Positions 20,581 to 27,895 of a stretch of DNA of 29,125 bases are shown in pieces. A program made the translations under genes and the position numbers. The stretch spans positions 1-29,125 of the forward strand of contig JBIJBU010000009.1 of NCBI GenBank assembly GCA_044345075.1. Direction: 5' to 3'. Position 1 is the stretch's first letter; every line of letters begins with the position of its first letter. Below the pieces are notes generated by a model. It did not search any database, was not told the origin of the DNA, and worked only from the letters and a program-made list of their open reading frames with translations. Origin of the DNA: CAIKZY01 sp044345075 (GTDB lineage: Bacteria > Actinomycetota > Actinomycetes > S36-B12).

Positions 20581-21174
20581 ATGTCAGAAACGCAGCGCCG
20601 CGGTGGTGGCGCAGGCGAGCGCAAGGATCGCAAGGAGCGTGGTCCTCGCGAGGAGAAGTCAGCCTTCATCGAGCGCGTAGTCGCGATCAACCGCGTCTCC
20701 AAGGTCGTCAAGGGTGGTCGTCGCTTCAGCTTCACCGCACTGGTCGTCGTCGGTGACGGTGACGGCAACGTCGGTGTCGGCTACGGCAAGGCGAAGGAAG
20801 TTCCCGCCGCTATTGCCAAGGGTGTCGAAGAGGCGAAGAAGGCATTCTTCAAGGTCCCGCGCATCCAGGGCACGATTCCCCACCCCATCACGGGTGAGGC
20901 AGCGGCCGGTGTCGTCATGCTCCGTCCGGCAGCACCGGGTACTGGCGTTATCGCTGGTGGCCCGGTTCGCGCCGTGCTGGAGTGCGCAGGCATCCACGAC
21001 ATCCTGAGCAAGTCCATGGGTTCCGACAACGCGATCAACGTTGTTCACGCCACTGTTGCCGCACTTCGTGCGCTCGAGTCCCCGGAGGCCGTCGCGGCTC
21101 GCCGTGGTCTCCCGCTCGAGGCCGTTGCTCCGGCAGCTCTATTGCGCGCACGCGCGGCAGGGATGAGTGCGTAA
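20581..21174 (+). CDS. rpsE: 30S ribosomal protein S5
   Basis: 197 residues. S5 lies at the mRNA entry side and influences accuracy. The N-terminus is a ~25-residue Gly/Arg/Lys/Glu extension. Then come the double-stranded RNA-binding domain with VAINRVSKVVKGGRRFSF (the loop where spectinomycin-resistance mutations arise, here of normal sequence), VGVGYGKAKEVPAAIAKG, and the C-terminal IHDILSKSMGSDN block. The last base overlaps the rpmD ATG (TAATG). Confidence 0.98.
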   Translation: MSETQRRGGGAGERKDRKERGPREEKSAFIERVVAINRVSKVVKGGRRFSFTALVVVGDGDGNVGVGYGKAKEVPAAIAKGVEEAKKAFFKVPRIQGTIPHPITGEAAAGVVMLRPAAPGTGVIAGGPVRAVLECAGIHDILSKSMGSDNAINVVHATVAALRALESPEAVAARRGLPLEAVAPAALLRARAAGMSA

Positions 21175-21356
21175 TGGCACAGCTCAAGGTCACCCAGATC
21201 AAGTCCAAGATCGGCGGCACCTCGGTGCAGCGCAATACCCTTCGTTCGCTGGGCCTCAAGCGCATCGGCGACACGGTGGTCAAGGAAGACCGCCCGGAAA
21301 TCCGTGGCATGGTCAACGCCGTGATCCACCTCGTCACGTTTGAGGAGGTCAAGTAA
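21174..21356 (+). CDS. rpmD: 50S ribosomal protein L30
   Basis: 60 residues, standard length, complete: MAQLKVTQIKSKIGGTS, the TLRSLGLKRIGDTVV helix-turn and the final strand VIHLVTFEEVK. The start is set by the 1-nt overlap with rpsE. The frame is open upstream inside rpsE, but those codons are not L30. rplO begins 2 nt after the stop. Confidence 0.97.
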   Translation: MAQLKVTQIKSKIGGTSVQRNTLRSLGLKRIGDTVVKEDRPEIRGMVNAVIHLVTFEEVK

Positions 21357-21358
21357 CT

Positions 21359-21799
21359 ATGACGCTCAAGGTCCATCACCTTCGCCCGGCACCGGGCGCC
21401 AAGACCGCCAAGACTCGTAAGGGCCGTGGCGAGGCATCCAAGGGCAAGACCGCGGGCCGCGGTACCAAGGGTACGAAGGCTCGTTACCAGGTTCCCGCGC
21501 GCTTCGAGGGTGGCCAGATGCCCCTCCACATGCGCCTGCCGAAGCTCAAGGGCTTCAAGAACCCGAACAAGGTCGAGTTCCAGGTTGTCAATGTCGCGAT
21601 GATCAATCGACTGTTCCCTGAGGGCGGCGACATCACCGTTGCTGACCTCGTTGCTCGTGGCGCCGTCCGTAAGGGCGAGCTCGTCAAGGTTCTCGGCCAG
21701 GGCGACATCAGCGTCAAGGTTTCGGTGAGTGCTGACAAGTTCTCCACCTCAGCCCGTGACAAGATCGTTGCTGCGGGCGGCTCAGTTCACGAACTGTAA
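21359..21799 (+). CDS. rplO: 50S ribosomal protein L15
   Basis: 146 residues. L15 threads deep into 23S rRNA late in assembly. The Gly/Lys/Arg-rich N-terminal tail (RKGRGEASKGKTAGRGTKG), the FEGGQMPLHMRLPKLKGF block and the C-terminal globular domain with VKVLGQGDISV are present. It lies directly before secY, with a 40-nt gap carrying a strong AGGAGG. Confidence 0.98.
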   Translation: MTLKVHHLRPAPGAKTAKTRKGRGEASKGKTAGRGTKGTKARYQVPARFEGGQMPLHMRLPKLKGFKNPNKVEFQVVNVAMINRLFPEGGDITVADLVARGAVRKGELVKVLGQGDISVKVSVSADKFSTSARDKIVAAGGSVHEL

Positions 21800-21839
21800 G
21801 TCGTCCGTCATGTCCACCGAGTTCTGAGCAGGAGGCACA

Positions 21840-23138
21840 ATGCACATCAGTGCGTTTGGGGCAGCCCTGCGTACACCGGATCTGCGCAAGAAGATTCTCT
21901 TCACCTTGGGTCTTCTCGCGCTGTTCCGGTTGGGCTCTGTGGTGCCGACTCCGGGCATCGACTACACCGCGATCCAGACCTGTATTACTCAGGTTCAGGA
22001 CAACTCGGTGTACGCCCTGGTCAACCTGTTCAGCGGCGGCGCGCTCCTGCGACTGTCGGTCTTCGCGCTCGGCATCATGCCGTACATCACCGCGAGCATC
22101 ATCCTTCAGCTTCTGACCGTGGTTATTCCGCGCCTGGAGACCTTGAAGGCTGACGGCACCGCGGGCCAGGCGAAGATCACGCAGTACACGCGTTACCTGA
22201 CTATCGGTCTCGCAATCTTGCAGTCCACGGCGATCCTTTCGCTGGCTCGTAGCCCGGGAGCTCTCTTCCAGGGCTGCCAGGAAGAGATTCTTCCCAATCA
22301 GGGTCTGTGGGTCATGCTCGTCATGGTCACGGTCATGACTGCGGGTACCGCGATTGTCATGTGGTTCGGCGAGCTCATCACCGAGCGTGGCATCGGTAAC
22401 GGCATGTCGCTGCTGATCTTCACCTCGATCATCGCGACCATCCCGTCGCAGTTCCTGAGCATCTTGGTCTCCAAGGGTGCCTTCGCCTTCGTGCTGACCC
22501 TCGCGGTCGGGCTCGTCGTCGTTGCTCTTGTGGTCTTCGTTGAGCAGGCTCAGCGTCGTATTCCGGTGCAGTACGCCAAGCGCATGGTCGGCAGGCGAAT
22601 GTACGGTGGCACCTCGACCTACATTCCACTCAAGGTCAACATGGCGGGTGTTATTCCGGTCATCTTCGCGTCGTCCTTGCTGTTCCTGCCGACACTGCTC
22701 GTGCAGCTCTCCGGCGCTGACGGCTCATTCGCTCAGTGGATTCAGCAGAACTTCGGTTCGGGCACCGGTACTTGGTACCTGCTCTTCTACTTCTTACTGA
22801 TCGTCTTTTTCTGCTACTTCTACGTCTCGATCACCTTCAATCCCGTTGAGGTGGCCGACAACATGAAGAAGTACGGCGGCTTCATCCCGGGCATCCGTGC
22901 CGGTAAGCCGACGGCGCAGTACCTCGATTACGTGTTGACGCGTCTGACCGCACCGGGCTCCCTGTACCTGGGCCTGATCGCCATCGTGCCGGTGTTCGCC
23001 TTCGGCTACCTCGGCGTAGCGAACGACTTCATCTTCGGCGGCACCAGCCTGCTGATCATGGTCGGCGTAGGCCTCGACACCGTGAAGCAGATCCAATCGC
23101 AGTTGCAGCAGCGCAACTACGAGGGCTTCCTCGGTTAA
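21840..23138 (+). CDS. secY: Protein translocase channel subunit SecY
   Basis: 432 residues with ten membrane segments, the pore of the Sec translocon in the cytoplasmic membrane. The start has AGGAGG 5 nt upstream. TM1 is at about 16-36 (ILFTLGLLALFRLGSVVPTP), the plug region NLFSGGALLRLSVFALGIMP follows, then the ERGIGNGMSLLIF signature and the cytoplasmic C5 loop with NPVEVADNMKKYGGFIPGIR, which contacts SecA and the ribosome. The C-terminus QRNYEGFLG is typical. Last gene of the spc block. adk follows in 12 nt with GGGAG. Confidence 0.98.
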   Translation: MHISAFGAALRTPDLRKKILFTLGLLALFRLGSVVPTPGIDYTAIQTCITQVQDNSVYALVNLFSGGALLRLSVFALGIMPYITASIILQLLTVVIPRLETLKADGTAGQAKITQYTRYLTIGLAILQSTAILSLARSPGALFQGCQEEILPNQGLWVMLVMVTVMTAGTAIVMWFGELITERGIGNGMSLLIFTSIIATIPSQFLSILVSKGAFAFVLTLAVGLVVVALVVFVEQAQRRIPVQYAKRMVGRRMYGGTSTYIPLKVNMAGVIPVIFASSLLFLPTLLVQLSGADGSFAQWIQQNFGSGTGTWYLLFYFLLIVFFCYFYVSITFNPVEVADNMKKYGGFIPGIRAGKPTAQYLDYVLTRLTAPGSLYLGLIAIVPVFAFGYLGVANDFIFGGTSLLIMVGVGLDTVKQIQSQLQQRNYEGFLG

Positions 23139-23150
23139 GGGAGTACGAAC

Positions 23151-23714
23151 ATGCGACTGATCCTCATGGGCCCTCCCGGCGCCGGTAAGGGCACCCAGGC
23201 CGTAGGCATTTCGGCCGATCTCGGTATCCCGCACATCTCCACCGGTGACATCTTCCGCGCGAACGTCTCGCAGGGTACGCCGCTCGGCATCGAGGCCAAG
23301 CGCTACATGGACGCCGGCGAGTACGTGCCTGACTCCGTTACCAACTCCATGGTTCGCGATCGCCTTGCGCAGGAGGACTGCAAGCCCGGGTTCCTTCTTG
23401 ACGGCTACCCGCGCACCATCGAACAGGTCGGCGAACTCGACTCGATGCTCAGCGCCGCAGGTGCCAAGCTCGATAAGGCCATCGAACTGACCGTTGATGT
23501 CGACGAAGTCGTGGAGCGACTCGTCAAGCGTGCCGCTGAGCAGGGCCGCGCCGATGACACCGAAGACGTCATTCGCCGCCGCCTTGAGGTGTTCTTCGAG
23601 CAGACCGCTCCGCTGACTGCGCTCTACGCGCAGCGCGGCCAGCTCGAACAGGTTGATGGCATGGGCTCAGTCGACGATGTCGCCGCGCGTATTCACGCCG
23701 TGCTCAACGCCTGA
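23151..23714 (+). CDS. adk: Adenylate kinase (short-LID form)
   Basis: 187 residues. Interconverts ATP + AMP and 2 ADP in the cytoplasm. P-loop GPPGAGKGT at 7-15, AMP-binding STGDIFR (30-36, with R36) and DGYPRT (84-89, with R88). The LID is only the short stretch around KRAAEQGRADD, with no cysteines, so this is the short, zinc-free type usual in Actinomycetota. Position between secY and map is the conserved one. Confidence 0.98.
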   Translation: MRLILMGPPGAGKGTQAVGISADLGIPHISTGDIFRANVSQGTPLGIEAKRYMDAGEYVPDSVTNSMVRDRLAQEDCKPGFLLDGYPRTIEQVGELDSMLSAAGAKLDKAIELTVDVDEVVERLVKRAAEQGRADDTEDVIRRRLEVFFEQTAPLTALYAQRGQLEQVDGMGSVDDVAARIHAVLNA

Positions 23715-23732
23715 TCGCAGGCAGCACTCACC

Positions 23733-24530
23733 ATGGCCTTTCGCAAGGGCGGCATTCAAATCAAGTCGGCAGACCAGCTTGCCGTGATGCGCCAAGCGGG
23801 CCTTGTCGTCGCGAAGACCCTGCAGGCCATGGCCGAGGCCACCAAGCCGGGCATCACAACAGCTGATCTTGACTCCATTGCCCGCGACTGCCTGTCGACC
23901 ATGGGTGCCACGAGCTCCTTCCTCGGCTATCACGGTTACCCCGCAGTGCTCTGCGCTTCGGTCAATGCCGAGGTTGTGCACGGCATTCCCGGCTCGCAGA
24001 CTCTCAAGGAGGGCGACCTCATCTCGCTGGACTTCGGAGCCATCGTCGACGGCTGGCATGGCGATGCCGCCATCACCGTTCTGGTCGGCGAGGTTCCGGC
24101 TGACGTCGTCGCGCTTTCGAAGGCCACCGAGGCATCACTGTGGGCCGGCCTTGCCCAGGCCCGGGTGGGCAACCACCTGACCGACATCAGCCATGCGGTC
24201 GAGCAGTCGACCCTGGCCTCAGCGGCAGCCGACGGCCGGGCCTACGGGATCGTGGCCGACTACGGGGGCCACGGCATTGGCACGGCCATGCACATGGATC
24301 CGCACATCCTCAATTACGGCAAGCCCGGTCGCGGCCCTGTGCTCAAGGCAGGCATGGCCTTGGCCATCGAGCCGATGCTGACCCTGGGGGAGCCCGAGGT
24401 CATGGTGCTGGACGACAACTGGACTGTCATCACCGAGGACTCCTCGATTGCCTGCCACTGGGAGCACACTGTGGCGATTACCGACGAGGGCCCCTGGGTG
24501 CTGACAGCACTCGAGGACATCCGTCCCTAA
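23733..24530 (+). CDS. map: Methionine aminopeptidase, type I
   Basis: 265 residues. Removes the N-terminal Met from nascent proteins. All pita-bread metal ligands and the active-site His are present with family spacing: H83 (in EVVHGIP), D100, D111, H180, E213 and E244. There is no N-terminal SH3-binding or zinc-finger extension. The Shine-Dalgarno is weak, so translation may depend on ribosomes leaving adk 18 nt upstream. Downstream, 187 nt lead to infA. No strong terminator was seen there, but a new promoter is. Confidence 0.97.
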   Translation: MAFRKGGIQIKSADQLAVMRQAGLVVAKTLQAMAEATKPGITTADLDSIARDCLSTMGATSSFLGYHGYPAVLCASVNAEVVHGIPGSQTLKEGDLISLDFGAIVDGWHGDAAITVLVGEVPADVVALSKATEASLWAGLAQARVGNHLTDISHAVEQSTLASAAADGRAYGIVADYGGHGIGTAMHMDPHILNYGKPGRGPVLKAGMALAIEPMLTLGEPEVMVLDDNWTVITEDSSIACHWEHTVAITDEGPWVLTALEDIRP

Positions 24531-24605
24531 CCGTGGCACTCCTCGCGAAACGGTCATTTCGGATGCTGCGGGGGACCCGATTTCAGTTTCCCGACCCCTT
24601 GCCCC

Positions 24606-24611
24606 TAGACT
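24606..24611 (+). promoter_or_regulatory. Putative -10 box of the infA/alpha-operon promoter
   Basis: TAGACT (TANNNT) lies in the map-infA gap. The -35 region is weak (TTTCAG at 24581-24586, 19 nt away). Transcription from here would give a 5' leader of about 100 nt that contains the hairpin at 24643-24673. Confidence 0.5.
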
Positions 24612-24642
24612 CGGCTGGCTGACGCGGCTTCCCCGCCTCTCA

Positions 24643-24673
24643 CCAACATTCACCCGGAAACGGGCGATGTTGG
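24643..24673 (+). promoter_or_regulatory. infA leader hairpin with GNRA tetraloop
   Basis: CCAACAT pairs with ATGTTGG, and CCCG pairs with CGGG around a GAAA loop, separated by a small TCA/CG internal loop. Thus 11 bp form across 31 nt. A smaller GCGG/CCGC hairpin can form just upstream (24624-24636). The tetraloop plus asymmetric internal loop suggests a folded RNA element rather than a terminator. It lies 45 nt before the infA ATG. Confidence 0.5.
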
Positions 24674-24717
24674 CGTGTGCGAGATAGCGCTCAGCAACCT
24701 GGATGAAAGCGGAGGAT

Positions 24718-24939
24718 ATGGGCAAGAAAGACGGTGCGATCGAGCTCGAGGGCACGATCACCGAATCATTGCCCAATGCGATGTTCCGGGTTGAACTTGA
24801 TAACGGGCACAAGGTGCTCGCACATATCAGCGGCAAGATGCGGATGCACTACATCCGAATCCTTCCGGATGACCGCGTAGTCGTGGAGCTTTCGCCCTAT
24901 GACCTCACGCGTGGCCGGATCGTCTACCGCTACAAGTAA
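24718..24939 (+). CDS. infA: Translation initiation factor IF-1
   Basis: 73 residues, the usual length, an OB-fold protein that occupies the 30S A site during initiation. MGKKDGAIELEGTI, LPNAMFRVELDNGHKVLAHIS and LSPYDLTRGRIVYRYK are diagnostic. The start chosen gives the family length, but GGAGG ends only 2 nt before this ATG, unusually close. An in-frame ATG at 24703 would add 5 residues and has no Shine-Dalgarno. First gene after the new promoter, with rpmJ 45 nt downstream. Confidence 0.96.
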   Translation: MGKKDGAIELEGTITESLPNAMFRVELDNGHKVLAHISGKMRMHYIRILPDDRVVVELSPYDLTRGRIVYRYK

Positions 24940-24984
24940 GCCAGCACTGCCCACAACACCCGAATACTTCACGAAAGAGTCATC

Positions 24985-25098
24985 ATGAAGGTTAAGCCGA
25001 GCGTTAAGAAGATCTGCGACAAGTGCAAGGTCATCCGTCGGCATAGTCGCGTCATGGTGATCTGCGAGAACCCTCGCCACAAGCAGCGCCAGGGCTAA
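24985..25098 (+). CDS. rpmJ: 50S ribosomal protein L36, zinc form
   Basis: 37 residues, MKVKPSVKKICDKCKVI to the end KQRQG. C11, C14, C27 and H32 form the zinc-binding set of the C+ type. It is the smallest protein of the 50S subunit, binds 23S rRNA and is added late in assembly. GAAAGAG precedes the ATG. The stop codon lies in the 5' half of a small GGGCT-AAAT-AGCCC hairpin (25092-25105). A structured 193-nt gap then separates it from rpsM. Confidence 0.96.
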   Translation: MKVKPSVKKICDKCKVIRRHSRVMVICENPRHKQRQG

Positions 25099-25123
25099 AT
25101 AGCCCGAGCGTGTACGAACGATG

Positions 25124-25265
25124 TCAGGGGAGACAACCCAGGCATCGACTCATAAGCAGAACCCGACCCCTGAAGCGGCGCGTGCGTAACTTCAGGACGA
25201 CACCCCCGGTCACGAGGCCGAGGACCTGATTGGCGTCAGGACTGGTTCTGTTCCCAAACCTCGTG
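25124..25265 (+). promoter_or_regulatory. Candidate autoregulatory RNA leader before rpsM (alpha block)
   Basis: Four stems of 5-7 bp can form. A: TCAGGGG (25124-25130) with CCCCTGA (25167-25173). B: CCTGAAG (25169-25175) with CTTCAGG (25190-25196). C: CACGAGG (25211-25217) with CCTCGTG (25259-25265). D, nested in C: CCTGA (25225-25229) with TCAGG (25236-25240). A and B share bases 25169-25173 and exclude each other. Stem C ends 26 nt before the rpsM ATG, whose Shine-Dalgarno is a weak A-rich AAAAGAGAA. No -10 box was seen inside, so it is probably transcribed from infA. Confidence 0.5.
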
Positions 25266-25291
25266 CTTGGTAAAGAAAAGAGAACGCCCCT

Positions 25292-25669
25292 ATGGCACGT
25301 CTAGTAGGAGTTGATCTGCCGCGCGATAAGCGCATGGCAATCGCGCTCACCTACATCTACGGCATCGGTCGCTCACAGGCTGCGAATGCGCTTGAGGCCA
25401 CCGGCATTAGCCCCGATCTGCGCTCCAAGGACCTCACTGATGAGCAGGTCCTTGCTCTGCGTGACTGGATCGATCAGAACCTCAAGGTCGAAGGTGACCT
25501 GCGACGCGAGGTTGCTGCAGACGTTCGACGCAAGGTCGAAATCGGCTGCTACCAGGGTCTTCGCCACCGCAAGGGCCTCCCGGTCCGCGGTCAGCGCACC
25601 CACACCAACGCTCGTACCCGTAAGGGTCCGCGTAAGACCGTCGCAGGCAAGAAGAAGGTCGGCAAGTAA
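25292..25669 (+). CDS. rpsM: 30S ribosomal protein S13
   Basis: 125 residues. S13 is at the top of the 30S head and contacts the P-site tRNA and L5. MARLVGVDLPRDKRMAIALT, the helix-two-turn-helix around YGIGRSQA, and the basic C-terminus GLRHRKGLPVRGQRT to GPRKTVAGKKKVGK are standard. It opens the alpha block (S13, S11, S4, alpha, L17), whose order matches that of E. coli except for the added infA-rpmJ in front. Weak Shine-Dalgarno. Confidence 0.98.
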   Translation: MARLVGVDLPRDKRMAIALTYIYGIGRSQAANALEATGISPDLRSKDLTDEQVLALRDWIDQNLKVEGDLRREVAADVRRKVEIGCYQGLRHRKGLPVRGQRTHTNARTRKGPRKTVAGKKKVGK

Positions 25670-25708
25670 GCCGTCCGGCTACTTCCCAGAAACCAGGAGA
25701 CATCACAC

Positions 25709-26116
25709 ATGGCCCCGAAGTCAGGTAATAAGCCTGCGGCAAAGAAGCTCCGCCGCAAGGAGAAGAAGAACGTGGCCCACGGCCACGCTCACATCAAGAG
25801 CACGTTCAACAACACCATCGTCTCGATTACTGACTCCACTGGAGCAGTCATCTCGTGGGCGAGTGCCGGACAGGTCGGCTTCAAGGGAAGCCGCAAGTCC
25901 ACCCCGTTCGCCGCGCAGCTCGCAGCCGAGGCTGCTGCTCGTCGCGCAATGGAGCACGGCATGCGCAAGGTCGACGTGTTCGTGAAGGGTCCGGGCTCCG
26001 GCCGCGAGACCGCAATCCGTTCGCTGCAGGCCACGGGCCTTGAGGTTGGCTCCATTGCCGACGTCACCCCGGTGCCGCATAACGGAACCCGCCCGTCCAA
26101 GCGTCGTCGCGTCTGA
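25709..26116 (+). CDS. rpsK: 30S ribosomal protein S11
   Basis: 135 residues. S11 lies on the 30S platform near the E-site codon and the Shine-Dalgarno helix. After a basic N-terminus (KKLRRKEKKN) come HIKSTFNNTIVSITDSTG, the central WASAGQVGFKGSRKSTPFAAQ, and the closing DVTPVPHNGTRPSKRRRV. AGGAGA is well placed. rpsD follows after 31 nt. Confidence 0.98.
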   Translation: MAPKSGNKPAAKKLRRKEKKNVAHGHAHIKSTFNNTIVSITDSTGAVISWASAGQVGFKGSRKSTPFAAQLAAEAAARRAMEHGMRKVDVFVKGPGSGRETAIRSLQATGLEVGSIADVTPVPHNGTRPSKRRRV

Positions 26117-26147
26117 TCGCGCGCAGAAGTACAGGAGATACTGACTA

Positions 26148-26774
26148 ATGGCACGTTACGTTGCCGCCGACTGCAAGCGTTGCCGTCGCGAGAAGATGAA
26201 GTTGTTCCTCAAGGGCGCCAAGTGCGAATCGCCGAAGTGCCCCTTCGAGAAGCGTCCCTACCCCCCGGGCCAGCACGGTCGTGGTCGTTCGAAGGACAGC
26301 GAGTACCTGCTGCAGCTTCGTGAGAAGCAGAAGGCCACCCGTATGTACGGCGTGCTCGAGAAGCAGTTCTCGAACTACTACAAGGAAGCACAGCGCCAGG
26401 CCGGCAAGACCGGTGAGAACCTGCTGCAGATCCTTGAGTCACGCCTCGACAACGTGGTGTACCGCGCAGGCTTCGCCAAGTCCCGCGACATGGCTCGCCA
26501 GCTGGTTACGCACGGTCACTTCCTGGTCAATGGCAAGAAGGTGAACATCCCGTCCTACCGCGTCTCGCCCAACGACATCGTTGAGGTTCGCGTCGGTTCA
26601 CGCGAGATGACCCCCTTCGTCATCGCCCACGCAGAGATCGGCGAGAAGCCGGTTCCCGCATGGCTCGAGGTCATCCCCTCGAAGATGCGCATCCTCGTTC
26701 ACTCCGTGCCGGCCCGCGCGATCATCGATACGCAGGTCAACGAGCAGCTGATCGTCGAGCTCTACTCCAAGTAA
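26148..26774 (+). CDS. rpsD: 30S ribosomal protein S4, zinc form
   Basis: 208 residues. S4 starts 30S assembly at the 16S 5' domain and, in E. coli, represses the alpha operon by binding the mRNA leader before rpsM. C9, C12, C26 and C31 form an N-terminal zinc site (C+ type). YPPGQHGR and the S4 RNA-binding fold (SRLDNVVYRAGFAKSRDMAR, then HGHFLVNGKKVNIPSYRV) are intact. It is the most likely candidate for recognising the structured RNA upstream of rpsM, by analogy only. AGGAGA precedes the ATG. Confidence 0.98.
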   Translation: MARYVAADCKRCRREKMKLFLKGAKCESPKCPFEKRPYPPGQHGRGRSKDSEYLLQLREKQKATRMYGVLEKQFSNYYKEAQRQAGKTGENLLQILESRLDNVVYRAGFAKSRDMARQLVTHGHFLVNGKKVNIPSYRVSPNDIVEVRVGSREMTPFVIAHAEIGEKPVPAWLEVIPSKMRILVHSVPARAIIDTQVNEQLIVELYSK

Positions 26775-26834
26775 TCCATCGTTCGGCAGATACGCGACTT
26801 CAAATAGCGGTCGTCGCGGGAAGGAAAGACAACT

Positions 26835-27854
26835 GTGCTTATCAGCCAGCGCCCCCTGCTCACTGAAGAGGTCATCAGCGAGAACCGTTCGCGGTTCGTG
26901 CTGGAGCCCCTGGAGCCAGGTTTCGGTTACACCCTCGGCAACTCGCTGCGTCGCACGCTGCTGTCGTCGATCCCGGGTGCAGCAGTCACCAGCATCCGTA
27001 TCGATGGCGTGCTCCACGAGTTCACCACCATCCCCGGTGTCAAGGAAGATGTCACCGAGCTGATCCTCAACATCAAGCAGCTCGTCGTCTCCTCCGAGCA
27101 CGATGAGCCCGTGGTCATGTACCTGCGCAAGCAGGGCCCGGGCACTGTTGTTGCCGCCGACATCCAGCCCCCGGCTGGCGTCGAGGTTCACAACCCCGAT
27201 CTGCACATCGCCACCCTCAACGGCTCGGGCAAGCTCGAGATCGAGCTCGTCGTCGAGCGCGGTCGCGGCTACGTCTCGGCTGACCTGAACAAGGCCGTGG
27301 GCCAGGAGATCGGCCGCATCCCGGTCGACTCCATCTACTCGCCGGTCCTCAAGGTCACCTACAAGGTCGAGGCCACCCGTGTTGAGCAGCGCACCGACTT
27401 CGACAAGCTTGTTCTCGACGTGGAGACGAAGAACTCGATGCGTCCGCGCGATGCAGTTGCATCTGCCGGCAAGACCCTGGTCGAGCTCTTCGGCCTGGCT
27501 CGCGAGCTGAACGTCGACGCTGAGGGCATCGACATCGGCCCGTCGCCGACCGACGCGTTCGTTGCCGAGCAGCTGTCGACTCCGATCGAGCAGCTCGACA
27601 TGACTGTCCGTTCGTACAACTGCCTCAAGCGCGAGGGCATTCACACCGTGGGCGAGCTCATCACCCGCAGTGAGGCTGACCTGCTCGACATTCGTAACTT
27701 CGGTGCGAAGTCGATCGACGAGGTCAAGGTCAAGCTCGCAAGCCTGGGCCTGGCACTCAAGGACAGCCCGCCCGGATTCGATCCCGGTGCAGCCATCTAC
27801 TTCGATGATGAAGACGATGACGACCTGGCATTCGCCGAGGACGAGCAGCTCTAA
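26835..27854 (+). CDS. rpoA: DNA-directed RNA polymerase subunit alpha
   Basis: 339 residues, GTG start with AAGGAAAG upstream. The N-terminal domain (about 1-230) dimerises and seeds polymerase assembly: FGYTLGNSLRRTLLSSIPGAAV is the signature. The C-terminal domain (about 250-320) binds UP elements and activators: NCLKREGIHTVGELITRSEADLLDIRNFGAKSIDEV. The protein ends in an acidic tail (DDEDDDD and further Glu/Asp), also seen in other Actinomycetota. It lies 60 nt after rpsD and 41 nt before rplQ. Confidence 0.99.
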   Translation: MLISQRPLLTEEVISENRSRFVLEPLEPGFGYTLGNSLRRTLLSSIPGAAVTSIRIDGVLHEFTTIPGVKEDVTELILNIKQLVVSSEHDEPVVMYLRKQGPGTVVAADIQPPAGVEVHNPDLHIATLNGSGKLEIELVVERGRGYVSADLNKAVGQEIGRIPVDSIYSPVLKVTYKVEATRVEQRTDFDKLVLDVETKNSMRPRDAVASAGKTLVELFGLARELNVDAEGIDIGPSPTDAFVAEQLSTPIEQLDMTVRSYNCLKREGIHTVGELITRSEADLLDIRNFGAKSIDEVKVKLASLGLALKDSPPGFDPGAAIYFDDEDDDDLAFAEDEQL

Positions 27855-27895
27855 CCCACACTTCGTACTACTGAACGTTCGACAGGAGAACCCCA

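Noticed and set aside
24541..24565. CGAAA-CGGTCA-TTTCG repeat after map as a terminator
   Set aside because: Only 5 bp, A/T-rich, and followed by no U-run. Too weak compared with the other hairpins here.
24703..24717. ATG at 24703 as the infA start
   Set aside because: No Shine-Dalgarno, and it would lengthen IF-1 beyond the usual size. The alternative at 24718 gives 73 residues, though its GGAGG is very close.
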